Made by a program: the position numbers and the translations under genes. Below are positions 8,130 through 17,289 of a stretch of 64,000 bases of DNA, piece after piece; position 1 is the stretch's first letter; the number at the start of each line of letters is the position of its first letter. Source of the stretch: an uncultured Rhodopila sp. (GTDB lineage: Bacteria; Pseudomonadota; Alphaproteobacteria; Acetobacterales; Acetobacteraceae); the NCBI RefSeq assembly GCF_903944925.1, contig NZ_CAJATU010000082.1:24536-88535 (forward strand), written 5' to 3'. A model generated the notes under the pieces. It was not told the origin of the DNA and searched no databases. It saw nothing but the letters and a program-made list of their open reading frames with translations.

Positions 8130-10481
8130 CTATTGTTGCAAGCGCAACTGTTGGCGTAGCCGGGCAGCCGGATCTGCTTGGCCGGACGGACGCAAATTGT
8201 TCAACAGATTGGGCGTCGCCGCCGCGTTGATCAGTTGCTCCCGCAGATCGTTGGTCAGCGCGCGGGCATCGCGCTGGTCGTGGATGACGTGCGGAGTAAT
8301 TAGAACCAGCAGCTCCGTCCGCTCCCGCGAATTGTTCTGATTCCCCGCCAGCAATCCCAGGATCGGCACGTCCTTGAGCCAGGGAATGCCCTGGTTGCCT
8401 GTCGTCGCCGTATCGGTAATCAGCCCGGCCAGGCCGACCGTCTGGCCGTCCTGCACGACAACCCGGGAATTGACGTTGCGTTCGTTGAACGTCGGCGACG
8501 TTAGCCCGGGCGTGGTGATTGTCGTGGCGACGCTGCTGACGTCCTGCATGATGTCCAACGTAACGAGTCCGCCGCTGTTCACCCGCGGCGTCACCTCCAT
8601 GATCACACCGGTCTGCTGATAATTAACCGAGTTGACGATCGGCGCATTGGCCGTGAGCTGGCTTTGCGACGACTGGCTGAGGTACGGCACCACGGCGCCC
8701 ACCTGAAGCCGCGCCGGCTGATTGTCGAGGACAAGCAGTTCCGGCGAAGAAAGCACGTGGACGGTGGTGACCTGCTGCAACGCCTGAATGGCGAACGGCG
8801 CGCCGCCGGCGCCGTTGCCGCCGAGGAAAAAGCCGGGGAAACTCAGGGCCAGCGTCGCGGCCGAGGCACTCACCGGGGTGGTCGTGGACGCGCCGGTGTT
8901 GAGGATGCCGTTGATGCCGCCGGCCTTGAAAAAGAACTGCGTGCCGTATTGCAGAGCGTCGTTCAGGGTGACCTCGGCGATAACCGCGTCGATACGAACC
9001 TGCAAGGGCAGGATGTCGATCTTGCGCAGCATCGCTTCCATCGTCCCGACTTCGCGTTCGGTGCCATAGACCAGCACGGCATTGTTCTGATCCTCCGGAA
9101 TGACCCGCAGCGAATCGGCGGTTTGTTCGCCGCCCGGTTCCAGGCCGCCCAGCAGCGGATTGGCGCCGGCCGCCGGGGCCTGCTGTTGCTGCTGCTGTCC
9201 GCCGCCGCCGGCTGACAGGATACCGCCCTGCTGCTGACCGCCCGACTGGCCAAATCCACCACCGGATTGGCCGAGGCTGCCGCCGCCGGGGTTGATCCCG
9301 CCGTTCATGCCGGAGCGCCCCAGCCCGCCGGCCGAACCGCCGCCGAGGCCCCCGGCGCCACCGCCAATTCCGGATTGCCCCGTGCCGGACTGGCCGTTTT
9401 GCGAACGGTTCTGGTTTGTCGGCTGCGCGGTGACGTTGCCCGGGGTAAAGGCCTGCTGCAACACGTAGGCAACGTCCTCGGAGTGGCTGTTCTGCAGGTA
9501 GTAGACATGCCATGTCCGCAATGTCTGCCGCCGTCCGCGGTCGATCAGCGCATAGACGCGCCGCGCCTCATCGATGTAGCGCTGCTGCGAAGACACAACC
9601 AGGACCGCATTGATGCGAGCCAGCGGGATCACCCGCACCAGCCCGGCCAGCGCGCCGCCGTTCTGGCCGCGGAACGCATCCTGCATCGCCGAGGCGAAAT
9701 CCTTCACATCACCCGCGCCGATGGGCAGCAGCGCATAGGACTGGCGGGCGAGCACGTCCACGTCGAACGCCTGGATCAGGCCGATAAGCCCTTCCCTCGC
9801 CTGCGGCTCTCCCGACACCAGCAGCGCATTCGGCCCCGGATCGGCCGCGATCTTGCCGCCGTCGCCGACATAGGGTTGCAGGATTTTCGCCAGATCCTCG
9901 GCGGAGGCGTAGCGCAGCGGCACGACCACCGCACCCGCCGTGCCGGCGCCGCTGGCCGCGGTCGCTGCGGCCTGCGCCAGCGGAACCACGCGATACAATG
10001 AGCCGTTCGTAACCAACGCGGCGCCGTTCGATGCCAGCAGCGATTCCAGCGTCGGCACCAGTTCCGAGCGGTTGAGCGGCCGCACGGTGTGCAACGTCGC
10101 GGTGCCACGCACCGCCGGATCGATCGTGTAGTTGACCCGCAGGATCGTGCCGAGGATCTGCGCGACGACCTCCCGAATATCGGTGTCGGCGAAGTCCAGG
10201 GTGACGTCACCGGCCGCCCCGACGGAAACCCCCGGGCCGGGCCGCGGCGCGGGCGTTCCCTGCCCGCTGTCGGTACCGTACGCGAACTGGGCCGGCGGCA
10301 AGGCGTCCGGCGCACCCACCGCACCGTTGATGCGCGGCGGCGCCGCGGTGGCGCCGGGCGGCAGCGGGGACAATTCCGGGATGGCGGGCGGTGACGGATG
10401 ATTGCAACCGGACAAATGAGTGAGGGCAAGCAGAACCAGCCAGCGGCCGCACAGCCTTCCGCGAACGATGTGTAGCCGCAT
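8130..10481 (-). CDS. gspD: Type II secretion outer-membrane secretin GspD
   Basis: This 783-residue protein begins with a lipoprotein-type signal ending in LSGC, so it may be lipid-anchored. N0 (GDVTLDFADTDIREVVAQIL) and N1-N3 domains follow, then the secretin channel domain. Channel features include PELLVLDNQPARLQVGAVVP and the VNSRVVVQDGQTVGLAGLI and LLVLITPHVI strands. Between about residues 355 and 455 there is a long Gly/Ser/Gln-rich insertion in the N3 domain, much longer than usual. The secretin forms the outer-membrane pore for folded exoproteins. Confidence 0.95.
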   Translation of the reverse strand: MRLHIVRGRLCGRWLVLLALTHLSGCNHPSPPAIPELSPLPPGATAAPPRINGAVGAPDALPPAQFAYGTDSGQGTPAPRPGPGVSVGAAGDVTLDFADTDIREVVAQILGTILRVNYTIDPAVRGTATLHTVRPLNRSELVPTLESLLASNGAALVTNGSLYRVVPLAQAAATAASGAGTAGAVVVPLRYASAEDLAKILQPYVGDGGKIAADPGPNALLVSGEPQAREGLIGLIQAFDVDVLARQSYALLPIGAGDVKDFASAMQDAFRGQNGGALAGLVRVIPLARINAVLVVSSQQRYIDEARRVYALIDRGRRQTLRTWHVYYLQNSHSEDVAYVLQQAFTPGNVTAQPTNQNRSQNGQSGTGQSGIGGGAGGLGGGSAGGLGRSGMNGGINPGGGSLGQSGGGFGQSGGQQQGGILSAGGGGQQQQQQAPAAGANPLLGGLEPGGEQTADSLRVIPEDQNNAVLVYGTEREVGTMEAMLRKIDILPLQVRIDAVIAEVTLNDALQYGTQFFFKAGGINGILNTGASTTTPVSASAATLALSFPGFFLGGNGAGGAPFAIQALQQVTTVHVLSSPELLVLDNQPARLQVGAVVPYLSQSSQSQLTANAPIVNSVNYQQTGVIMEVTPRVNSGGLVTLDIMQDVSSVATTITTPGLTSPTFNERNVNSRVVVQDGQTVGLAGLITDTATTGNQGIPWLKDVPILGLLAGNQNNSRERTELLVLITPHVIHDQRDARALTNDLREQLINAAATPNLLNNLRPSGQADPAARLRQQLRLQQ

Positions 10482-10605
10482 ACTTCGGTTGAACTCCGCC
10501 CCGCCCGTTCAGAGCTTACTGATGGACCCGAGCATCCTCCGGACGCGACGCAATCCGTTGTGATCGACGTGCGAGTCTGCGTGATAATTGTTGAATGGCA
10601 GGAAG

Positions 10606-10631
10606 AAGGGGCGCCAGGATAAGCGCCCCTT
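10606..10631. terminator. Hairpin downstream of the phosphoesterase gene
   Basis: AAGGGGCGC and GCGCCCCTT form a perfect 9-base stem separated by 8 bases. It lies 25 bases past the stop of the minus-strand phosphoesterase gene, in the gap before gspD. No U-run follows, so it may be a factor-assisted or weak terminator. Confidence 0.5.
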
Positions 10632-10655
10632 CGCGGTCGGCCGAGCTTGATCGGC

Positions 10656-12572
10656 TTAGAAATGGAACAAAGACATCAGGTCGCCAATGGCGGGGCCGTT
10701 TGTCGGCGCGTATGGATTGGGGCCGGATTGGTCCGGGTTCGGCAGGTTGTCGCGGCTGCGGGCGGAGATCACCGGCAGGCTCCAATTGGCCTCGATGAAC
10801 TTCAGGATCGATACGTGGTCGCCATATTCATGCGAAACATGCCCGCCGCGCGTGAACGGAGACACCACGATCAGCGGTATCCGCGAGCTGTCACCGAACC
10901 AGTCTATCGGCTGGATATAGCCGGAATCCCAATAGCCACCGGCCTCATCCGTGGTGATGAACACCGCGGTCGATGCCCACAGCTTGGGCTGTTTTTGCAG
11001 CTCCGTGATGACCTTGCGGACGAACGCCTCATAAATGCTGAACTTGGACGACGCCGGATGTCCGTCGTTCAGCCCGCCCGGCTTCACGAACGACACCGCC
11101 GGCAAGACGCCCGCCTGGAGATCGGTGTAGAAATCGCTGGTGTCCTTCACCACCTGCTCCCGCACCGTCTCATTCGTCATGATCGAAGTCTGATACTGGA
11201 ACGGATTGCAGATGTTGCAGTAGACGTTGGTGGCCGCGTTCGGGTCCTGCACGTAATCGTTGTAGCCCTCACCGAACCAGGCGAACGACACCTCGGCCGA
11301 CAGCAGCACGTTGGCGATGCTGTTGGTCGGGACCGGAGGGATTGTGAACGGATTCAGCGTCGTGTCGGCGACCGAACCATCTCCGTAGTAGCCGGGGTTG
11401 TAGTTGTTCAGCAGATAGTAACGGTCGGGATCGCAATTCGCCGCAACGGGCTTGGGCAGCGCCTTGAGATAGCTCGTGACCGCGCCGACACCGGGCTGGC
11501 TGGTATCCGCGCAGGTGCTGTAGGAACCGCCCGAATAGCCGTCCTGGGTATAATAGTTGTTGGTGCCGGACTGCGCGTCGGGATCCTCGATCTGGTTGGA
11601 CGGCGGAACGGTGGCATTGCCCTTGCCGTCGGTATAATAAATAGCATCCGCAAAGCCGGCGATGATGCTGTCCAGCCCGGTGCCGCCCATGGCGGGCTGA
11701 TGGTAGTTGTCGCTGATGGTGTACTCATCCGCCAGGTGCTTGAAATACGGCATGTCGCCCTGGAGAACGTTGTAGAACCCCATCGCCGTCGACCCTTCGC
11801 CGGTGGTCTGGTCGGTGAACGGAACCGGCTGCGGCTTGCCGTTGCTGCCGGCGCCGATGGTCACCTCCACCCAGGGAAACAGATCGTTCTGGCATCCGCT
11901 CGGGTTGTCGGAGGTTGCTTTGGCTGCGTCGCAATCGGTCTGCTGACGCGACTGGTAATAGCGGTGCACCGGGCTGGCGGCATAGGCGTCATACGGCACG
12001 CCGGGCGTCAACTGGAACGGGCCGCTCGGCAAGCTGTTGACGTTGGCGATGCGGGTGTCGATCGACCCGTGCGGCAGTCCGGTGGCGCCGGTGGTCAGCA
12101 GGCGGATATCCTTCGGCAGCAACCCGTAATCGGCGTTCTCAGCCGCCTGCAGCGTCGCAAAGGGCGGCGGGCTGGTATCACTGGCGAATTGGTTGCCGCC
12201 AACCATCGGCGGCGGCAAGGTCTGATAGGCGGAGGTCTTCGGCGGACTCGCGCTGAATGCACCGGGGGCGCTGGCCTGATATTGCGCCGCCTTGGAGAAA
12301 TTCGGGCCGGGCGTGCCGTCCTCGTTGACGATGCCTTCCGACAGGATGTTGAACACGGAGTCGCCGGAGGGCGAACGATACGTTGCAAACACGTGATCAA
12401 AGCTGCGGTTCTCGCCATAAATGACGATGACATGCTTGATCGGCGTCCTGGTGTTCAGGTCGTTGCTGCCCAGCGGCGTGCCGGCCATCACAGACGGCGC
12501 AACGACCTGGCTGGCCATCGAAAACAGCGAGGTATATAGAAACAGTTTCGCCTTCAGCGACTTTAGCTGCAT
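10656..12572 (-). CDS. Exported phosphoesterase (phospholipase C / AcpA family)
   Basis: This 638-residue protein of the phosphoesterase family (Pfam PF04185) has an N-terminal signal peptide (LFLYTSLFSMASQVVAPSVMA). Next comes the family's metal-site motif IYGENRSFDHVFATY, close to the ENRSFDHYFG of phospholipases C. Near the C-terminus TTDEAGGYWD and SPFTRGGHVSHEYGDHVSIL supply further metal ligands. Family members hydrolyse phospholipids or phosphomonoesters outside the cytoplasm. Lying between T2SS genes, it is a plausible secreted substrate. The start has a GGGGATGAG stretch just upstream. Confidence 0.9.
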   Translation of the reverse strand: MQLKSLKAKLFLYTSLFSMASQVVAPSVMAGTPLGSNDLNTRTPIKHVIVIYGENRSFDHVFATYRSPSGDSVFNILSEGIVNEDGTPGPNFSKAAQYQASAPGAFSASPPKTSAYQTLPPPMVGGNQFASDTSPPPFATLQAAENADYGLLPKDIRLLTTGATGLPHGSIDTRIANVNSLPSGPFQLTPGVPYDAYAASPVHRYYQSRQQTDCDAAKATSDNPSGCQNDLFPWVEVTIGAGSNGKPQPVPFTDQTTGEGSTAMGFYNVLQGDMPYFKHLADEYTISDNYHQPAMGGTGLDSIIAGFADAIYYTDGKGNATVPPSNQIEDPDAQSGTNNYYTQDGYSGGSYSTCADTSQPGVGAVTSYLKALPKPVAANCDPDRYYLLNNYNPGYYGDGSVADTTLNPFTIPPVPTNSIANVLLSAEVSFAWFGEGYNDYVQDPNAATNVYCNICNPFQYQTSIMTNETVREQVVKDTSDFYTDLQAGVLPAVSFVKPGGLNDGHPASSKFSIYEAFVRKVITELQKQPKLWASTAVFITTDEAGGYWDSGYIQPIDWFGDSSRIPLIVVSPFTRGGHVSHEYGDHVSILKFIEANWSLPVISARSRDNLPNPDQSGPNPYAPTNGPAIGDLMSLFHF

Positions 12573-12721
12573 TGCTCATCCCCTTTGTCGGCCGGCTGGT
12601 CCGGCTGACAAAGGTTCTGAACCAAGTGTGAGTAAAGCGGCTTACAACCGTGTTGCAGTTCGAAGACTCACGCCGTTGTGCTTTCGGACAAACATCGATT
12701 ATCAGTTCGCAGATTAAAGAA

Positions 12722-13924
12722 CTACTTCGAAGCCGTGCGGGTCCGGTCGTCGGCATCGATGGAGGACGGCAGATACACCGCGATGCAGCCCTTGCTGACC
12801 ACCGGACAGGGATTCGTCGGATCCGACGCACCGGCGGCCGGAAAGCCGATGGGCACGAAAACATGGTGCGACACCTTGTCGGCGGCGACGGAATGGGCGG
12901 AGGTGGAGGTGGCGACATTGCCGTCGAAGACGTTCGATTTGGCATCGACCGTGCCAAGGACGGGCGTGATCTTGCCGGTGTTGTCGGTGTTGTTTCTCGC
13001 CGCGAGGTAGTAATGGTTCGATGCGGAATCATACCACACCTCGTCCGAACCGCCTACCTGCGGAATGTTCGCCACGACCCGTCCGCTGACCAGGTCGATG
13101 ACCACGGACTGCGTCAGCACGTTCGGGCTGGTGCCGAAGGAGGCGCTGCAGCCGATGATGGCCTGGTTGTCCGGTCCCAGCGACAGTCCGGCCGGCGAGC
13201 AGTTGCTGACCGGATAGACCTTGGTCACGCTCTGGCTCGACGGGTCGATCACCGCGATGCCGCCCTGCGTCGCATCGGTTGGAACGATCTGCGGCACCGA
13301 AACGTAGAACAGTCCGGTCTTCGGCGACCATTGCGACTGCTCGATGCCGGTTGTCGTTGCATCGGGCGTGCCGTTGGTGCCATCGAACACAATCTTGCCG
13401 ACGACCGTGCGCGTATCGGTGTTGATGAAGGTGACGAAGGGCGGTGAATCGGCGTTGTTGGCGACAGCGAGGAGATGGTCCGCGGAATCCCACGCCATCT
13501 CATCGCACCGGAATTTGCCGCCGGTGGGAATCGTTGCGACAATCTGGAAGCTGGCGATGTCGATCACCTTGACCGTGCTGTCGCCGTCGCCGGCCCAGAC
13601 TTCCTTGTTGCCGACAATGGTGACGCCGTCGGGTCCGGAGATGCTGGTGGTCGCCAGCGACCCGGCAAAGCCGCCGACACGGCCGATGAACGTGGCATCC
13701 CGAGGATTGAAGAAATCCACCGAAGCATTGGTTCGGTCGGCCAGAACGTAAAGGTTGATCTTCGCATCGACGAAGCTGATGTCGAAGGCGCCGAGGCCTT
13801 TGTCGCTGTTGACGTCGATCGTGTCGACCAGGACCATATGCTCGTCGGCGCGCACCTGTTTCAGCGGTGCTGCAAGCAGAACGAATGGAATCGCGCACAG
13901 GGCGGCGTACTTGAACTTGGACAT
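12722..13924 (-). CDS. Exported YVTN/YncE-like beta-propeller protein
   Basis: This 400-residue protein has a signal peptide (KFKYAALCAIPFVLLAAPLKQVRA) and about seven repeated four-stranded units of the kind VWAGDGDSTVKVIDIASFQI, VVDIDLVSGRVVANI-like and GGIAVIDPSSQSVTKV. This is the pattern of YVTN/YncE seven-bladed propellers, which bind ligands or act as scaffolds outside the cytoplasm. Cys pairs (SNCSPAG/IIGCSAS and NPCPVVSKGC) suggest disulphides. It lies 149 bases upstream of the phosphoesterase on the same strand, so the two may be co-expressed. Confidence 0.85.
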   Translation of the reverse strand: MSKFKYAALCAIPFVLLAAPLKQVRADEHMVLVDTIDVNSDKGLGAFDISFVDAKINLYVLADRTNASVDFFNPRDATFIGRVGGFAGSLATTSISGPDGVTIVGNKEVWAGDGDSTVKVIDIASFQIVATIPTGGKFRCDEMAWDSADHLLAVANNADSPPFVTFINTDTRTVVGKIVFDGTNGTPDATTTGIEQSQWSPKTGLFYVSVPQIVPTDATQGGIAVIDPSSQSVTKVYPVSNCSPAGLSLGPDNQAIIGCSASFGTSPNVLTQSVVIDLVSGRVVANIPQVGGSDEVWYDSASNHYYLAARNNTDNTGKITPVLGTVDAKSNVFDGNVATSTSAHSVAADKVSHHVFVPIGFPAAGASDPTNPCPVVSKGCIAVYLPSSIDADDRTRTASK

Positions 13925-14146
13925 CGTGTAATCCCCCGGTTATATTTACGACAACAAATGCCAGGCGCCGCGGTCGCAGTCGGGGCAATTCAACTTCCGG
14001 ATAGACCATAATGGCCGCTCGATCCCGCCCGACGCCAAACCGCCGTTTGCCGGATACGATTCAGTGATTTCGTCGCGGCGCCGGCAAGAAAGCGCCGTAG
14101 CGCGCCCATATCGCGCCCGGGCGCACCAAGCCATTGCGGCCAAGGA

Positions 14147-15010
14147 CTAAAATGCCCCGGCAATCCTGGTGCCGTTCACAGCCGCGGTGACGCGCTGGCG
14201 CAACAGAATGTTCACGCGCGGCGCGCCGCTCTGGAAGTCCGCCGCCGCAACGACCTCCTCGGAGTAACGCGCCGCATCCCGGCCCAGCGCGGTCACGCTG
14301 ATTCGCACGATATCCTCGGCGGTCTGCTGCGCGGTCAGGACCTCCTCGGCCACGCCCGCGGCATCCGTCAGTGCCAGCGCAACGATCGGGTCGCGCGTCG
14401 TGATGTCCGGATCACTGTCCGTAAGCACGGTCACGTGTGGTGCCAGACGCTCAAGCAGCGCCGGGGTCATGCCCAGTACGTCCGCCAGTTCGTCAACGCT
14501 CTGGAACGGATTGCCCGGCGGCCCGAATGCCAGCCCGGCGGCCTGGTATTCCGGCGCCTTGGCGCCCCCCGGCCGCGCCTTCACGCCCGAAGTCCGCCAG
14601 TCCAAAATCGCCGCCGCCAGCCGCTCGGCCTGCGCCGGGGGAGCGCCGGTTTCAATCATCAGCGCACGCAACAGCCCCAGCGAGGCGGTATTGAGATTGA
14701 CCCGATCCGCTTCGTTGGCGACACGAACCAGCACCGGCGTCCCGCCGATGCGTAACGACTGCTCGACCCCGCCGGCCCGGAGGCCCGGATCATGCGCCGC
14801 CTGCATGGCGAACATCACCCGCGCGACAGCGCCATCCGCCGCGGCGCGCAACACCGCCTCCTGCTTCAGGTTGTCCGCCAGGCGGGTGTCCGACCGACCG
14901 GACGCGACAAGCTGCGTCCCGAGAAGTGCGAGGAAACCCAAGGTCCAAAGCACGATCAGCAGGGCGAACCCGGATTGGCGGGGGCTGACGACCACACCCT
15001 GCGATCGCAT
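14147..15010 (-). CDS. gspK: Type II secretion minor pseudopilin GspK
   Basis: This 287-residue protein has a prepilin-like N-terminus (SGFALLIVLWTLGFLALLGTQL) with a hydrophobic residue instead of Glu at +5, as is normal for GspK. The large C-terminal helical domain includes RVNLNTASLGLLRALMIETG and NPFQSVDELADVLGMTP, the GspK SAM-like region. GspK caps the pseudopilus tip with GspI and GspJ. None of gspE, F, H, I, J, L or M is adjacent; upstream is a two-component remnant. ATG at 15010 is chosen because it places the basic leader directly before the hydrophobic segment. Confidence 0.9.
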   Translation of the reverse strand: MRSQGVVVSPRQSGFALLIVLWTLGFLALLGTQLVASGRSDTRLADNLKQEAVLRAAADGAVARVMFAMQAAHDPGLRAGGVEQSLRIGGTPVLVRVANEADRVNLNTASLGLLRALMIETGAPPAQAERLAAAILDWRTSGVKARPGGAKAPEYQAAGLAFGPPGNPFQSVDELADVLGMTPALLERLAPHVTVLTDSDPDITTRDPIVALALTDAAGVAEEVLTAQQTAEDIVRISVTALGRDAARYSEEVVAAADFQSGAPRVNILLRQRVTAAVNGTRIAGAF

Positions 15011-15091
15011 TGTCGATCCTGCCTTCCTGCCACGGGCGGCCAGTATCGCCGAAGATGCTCCGGATGCCCAGATCATCACCGGCCGGCAGTA

Positions 15092-15580
15092 TTACTCGCC
15101 GACGGGCGATGTCGCGTCGCCGACGGGAAACCGCATCGTCCAGGCCGTCCCGCCGACGGTTTCCACCTCCAGCGTGCCGCCGATTTGCTGCATCAGCCGG
15201 CGTGCGAGGCCGACCCCGTGGCGGCGGCTTTCTGGATCGGCGACATAGCCGGATCCGTCGTCGGTGATCTGCACCATGCCCCGGTCCGGGTGCCCGTCGG
15301 GCCGGACGCTGACGACGATCGATCCGCCGCGTTCATCAAAGGCATGTTCGTAGCTGTTCGATACGAGTTCGGCGATGACCAGCCCCAGCGCGGTCGCCGC
15401 CGTCAGGTCCAGGGAGAGCGGTTCCGACTGGCACAGAAGCGAAACAGGAAACGGGGCTTGCGGCTGAAGCTCCGGCAGGTTTTCGCACAGCAGCCTGGCA
15501 TAGGCGCCGAAATCCAGGTTCGATCCCATGCCGACGCCAAGCAGATGGTCGTAGACGGTGGCCAGGGTCATGACCCGGTG
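15092..15580 (-). pseudogene. Sensor histidine kinase remnant, 5' end lost
   Basis: Only the end of the dimerisation region (RVMTLATVYDHLLGVGMG) and the ATPase domain of an HWE/HisKA_2-type kinase remain. The ATPase domain has the N-box TALGLVIAELVSNSYEHAF, ITDDGSGYV and GVGLARRLMQQIGG. The phospho-accepting His helix and any sensor domain are missing. In-frame codons continue to 15676 but stop resembling a kinase at about 15575, where the plus strand begins to resemble a response regulator. If translated, the product could bind ATP but has no phosphorylatable His that I can see. Confidence 0.7.
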
Positions 15581-15781
15581 GTCAAGGAGGCGCGTTTCGG
15601 CCACGCCTGCCTGCACAAGCCATACAGCCTCGCCACGCTGCAACTGGCGCTGACGATCGTCGATGACATGGTGCACGGCAAGCGGCCGCCGCGCACGCTG
15701 CCGCCCGGCATGCTGCTGCTGGGCCTGAACCCGGCGGCCGCCGCCGCCCGGCCGGCCTCGGCGGCGAAGCTGCTGGTTTAG
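15570..15781 (+). pseudogene. Response-regulator receiver domain remnant (C-terminal end only)
   Basis: The plus-strand frame reads EARFGHACLHKPYSLATLQL and then an amphipathic helix, ending at a TAG at 15779. The LHKPYSLATLQLAL pattern is that of beta5-alpha5 of a receiver domain, with the conserved Lys-Pro. No start codon or phospho-acceptor Asp part is present, because the sequence to the left belongs to the opposite-strand kinase. I infer this is the tail of a response regulator truncated at the same junction as the kinase. The family call rests on one short motif. Confidence 0.4.
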
Positions 15782-15788
15782 CGGGTGA

Positions 15789-16730
15789 TCATACCAGCCA
15801 GGTCGCCTCGTTCTCGCCCCACTCCCGCCCGTCGCGCAGCCGGCTCTCCAGCAGCCTGAACCGCTCGACCAGGAAGTCGATCACCACCCGGGTGCGTGGC
15901 GCCATGTGGCGGCGGGACGGATACACGACGAACGCCGGGCGGCGGCGCGCGACATAGTCCGGCAGCAGCCGGTACAGCCGGCTCGAGCGGATGTCGTTGA
16001 CCGTGATGGGATCGCCGAGCAGCGCGATGCCGTACCCGGCCAGCGCCGCCTGCCGGGCCACCAGGCTGTTATTGGACCGGAACGCGCCGGTCACCTCGAC
16101 ATCCACCGTGCCGTCCGGCCCGGTGAACGCCCAGTGCGTGCTGTCGCGGCCGACGTCGTGGATGATGCAGGTGTGGTTCACCAGTTCCGAGGGATGCGAC
16201 GGCGCGCCGTAACGCTCCAGGTAGGCCGGCGCCGCGACCGGCGCGGAGCCGAGCGTGGCGATGGCGCGCGACACCAGCGAGGTATCCGGCGACTGGCCGA
16301 AGCGCAGCGCCAGATCGAGGCGCTCCTCCACCAGGTCGTTCATCTCCTCGCTGACCACGAGGTCCAGCGACAGCCCGGGATATTCCCGCATCAGCGCGGT
16401 CAGTTCCGGCACCAGCAGGATCGCCGCGCCCACCGGTATGCCGATACGCACCAAGCCGGTGGGGGCACCCCCGTTGCGGCCGAAGGTGTCTTCGAGGTCC
16501 TCGGCTTCCTCCAGCAGATGGCGGGCGCGGCTGACCAGGCCCTGGCCGTCGTCGGTCAGGCTGAGCTTGCGGGTGGTGCGATGGAACAGCCGCACCCCGA
16601 AATGCTCTTCGAGCTGCGCCACCTGGCGGGTCACGGCCGACTGGCTGGCGTTGGTTTCCCGCGCCACGGCGGAGAACGAGCCGGTCTCCACGACCCGGAC
16701 GAATGTCTTCAGGCCGGCGATCAGGTCCAT
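15789..16730 (-). CDS. LysR-family transcriptional regulator
   Basis: This 313-residue protein has an N-terminal winged helix-turn-helix (FSAVARETNASQSAVTRQVA, then FGVRLFHRTTRKLSLTDDG) and a C-terminal periplasmic-binding-like effector domain (from VRIGIPVGAAILLVPELTAL). This is the standard LTTR layout and length. The subgroup looks like the CrgA/AaeR type that often governs small oxidoreductase or efflux genes, but no divergent target is adjacent; a 40-residue exported protein lies on the other side. The effector is unknown. Confidence 0.93.
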   Translation of the reverse strand: MDLIAGLKTFVRVVETGSFSAVARETNASQSAVTRQVAQLEEHFGVRLFHRTTRKLSLTDDGQGLVSRARHLLEEAEDLEDTFGRNGGAPTGLVRIGIPVGAAILLVPELTALMREYPGLSLDLVVSEEMNDLVEERLDLALRFGQSPDTSLVSRAIATLGSAPVAAPAYLERYGAPSHPSELVNHTCIIHDVGRDSTHWAFTGPDGTVDVEVTGAFRSNNSLVARQAALAGYGIALLGDPITVNDIRSSRLYRLLPDYVARRRPAFVVYPSRRHMAPRTRVVIDFLVERFRLLESRLRDGREWGENEATWLV

Positions 16731-16957
16731 CGCCGCTCCGGCATGGTGTGGGACGTCATGCGCACGGACATGACTTCCAGCAAATCGGTATTGCCGCGCT
16801 GCGTCAACGGCCGCCCCGGTGGAGCGTCAACGGCGTTCCCCGAATGTCACCCATTCGTGCAGACCGCGCCGGAAAGATGGGCAGTGCGCCTATGTCCTGG
16901 GCCACGGCTGTCTGGCCTGATCCGGTCCGCCGGGTGGCCGCCGGAATGGAGATTGCC

Positions 16958-17080
16958 ATGAAACGCTTGATTTTAGCTGCAATCGCAGTGCTGAGCCTGG
17001 GTGTCGGAACGGCCTTCGCGCAATCCTTCGCGCATGAAGCCGCGCCCGCGGGTCAGCAGCAGAAAGCGACAGGGAACTAA
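16958..17080 (+). CDS. Small exported protein (40 aa)
   Basis: The ATG at 16958 follows GGAG by 7 bases and encodes a clean Sec signal peptide (KRLILAAIAVLSLGVGTAFAQ). The mature peptide is only about 19 residues, rich in Ala, Gln and Pro. Such very short secreted peptides are common as hypothetical genes in Acetobacteraceae. The predicted product is a small periplasmic peptide of unknown role. Confidence 0.6.
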   Translation: MKRLILAAIAVLSLGVGTAFAQSFAHEAAPAGQQQKATGN

Positions 17081-17131
17081 GTCGGTTCCCCCTGTGGGCG
17101 GATGAGGGCGTTCAGCACGGCTGCTCCCTCA

Positions 17132-17206
17132 CCGTCATGGCGTGTCCCGGCCATCTTCGCACCGCCGTTGGAGCGCGGATGGCCGGGACACGCCCGGCCA
17201 TGACTG
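17132..17206. repeat. Palindromic repeat, two inverted arms
   Basis: Left arm CCGTCATGGCGTGTCCCGG then CCATC; right arm is the reverse complement of CAGTCATGGCCGGGCGTGTC then CCGGCCATC. They are separated by about 22 bases. The arms pair with each other, and each is also partly self-complementary. The same head (CCGTCATGG) and stem appear at 20254, 42564, 44680 and 61111, so this is one member of a dispersed family. Confidence 0.7.
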
Positions 17207-17289
17207 TGGGGGTGGAAAGGCCGCCCTGTTCGGATGCAAATTGACGCTGCCGCTTGAGCGACTCCGCCATTCCGCTCACACTCAGGCGC

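Noticed and set aside
10647..12539. Long open frame of 630 codons on the plus strand
   Set aside because: It is exactly antisense to the phosphoesterase gene, has no recognisable domains and arises from the high GC content.
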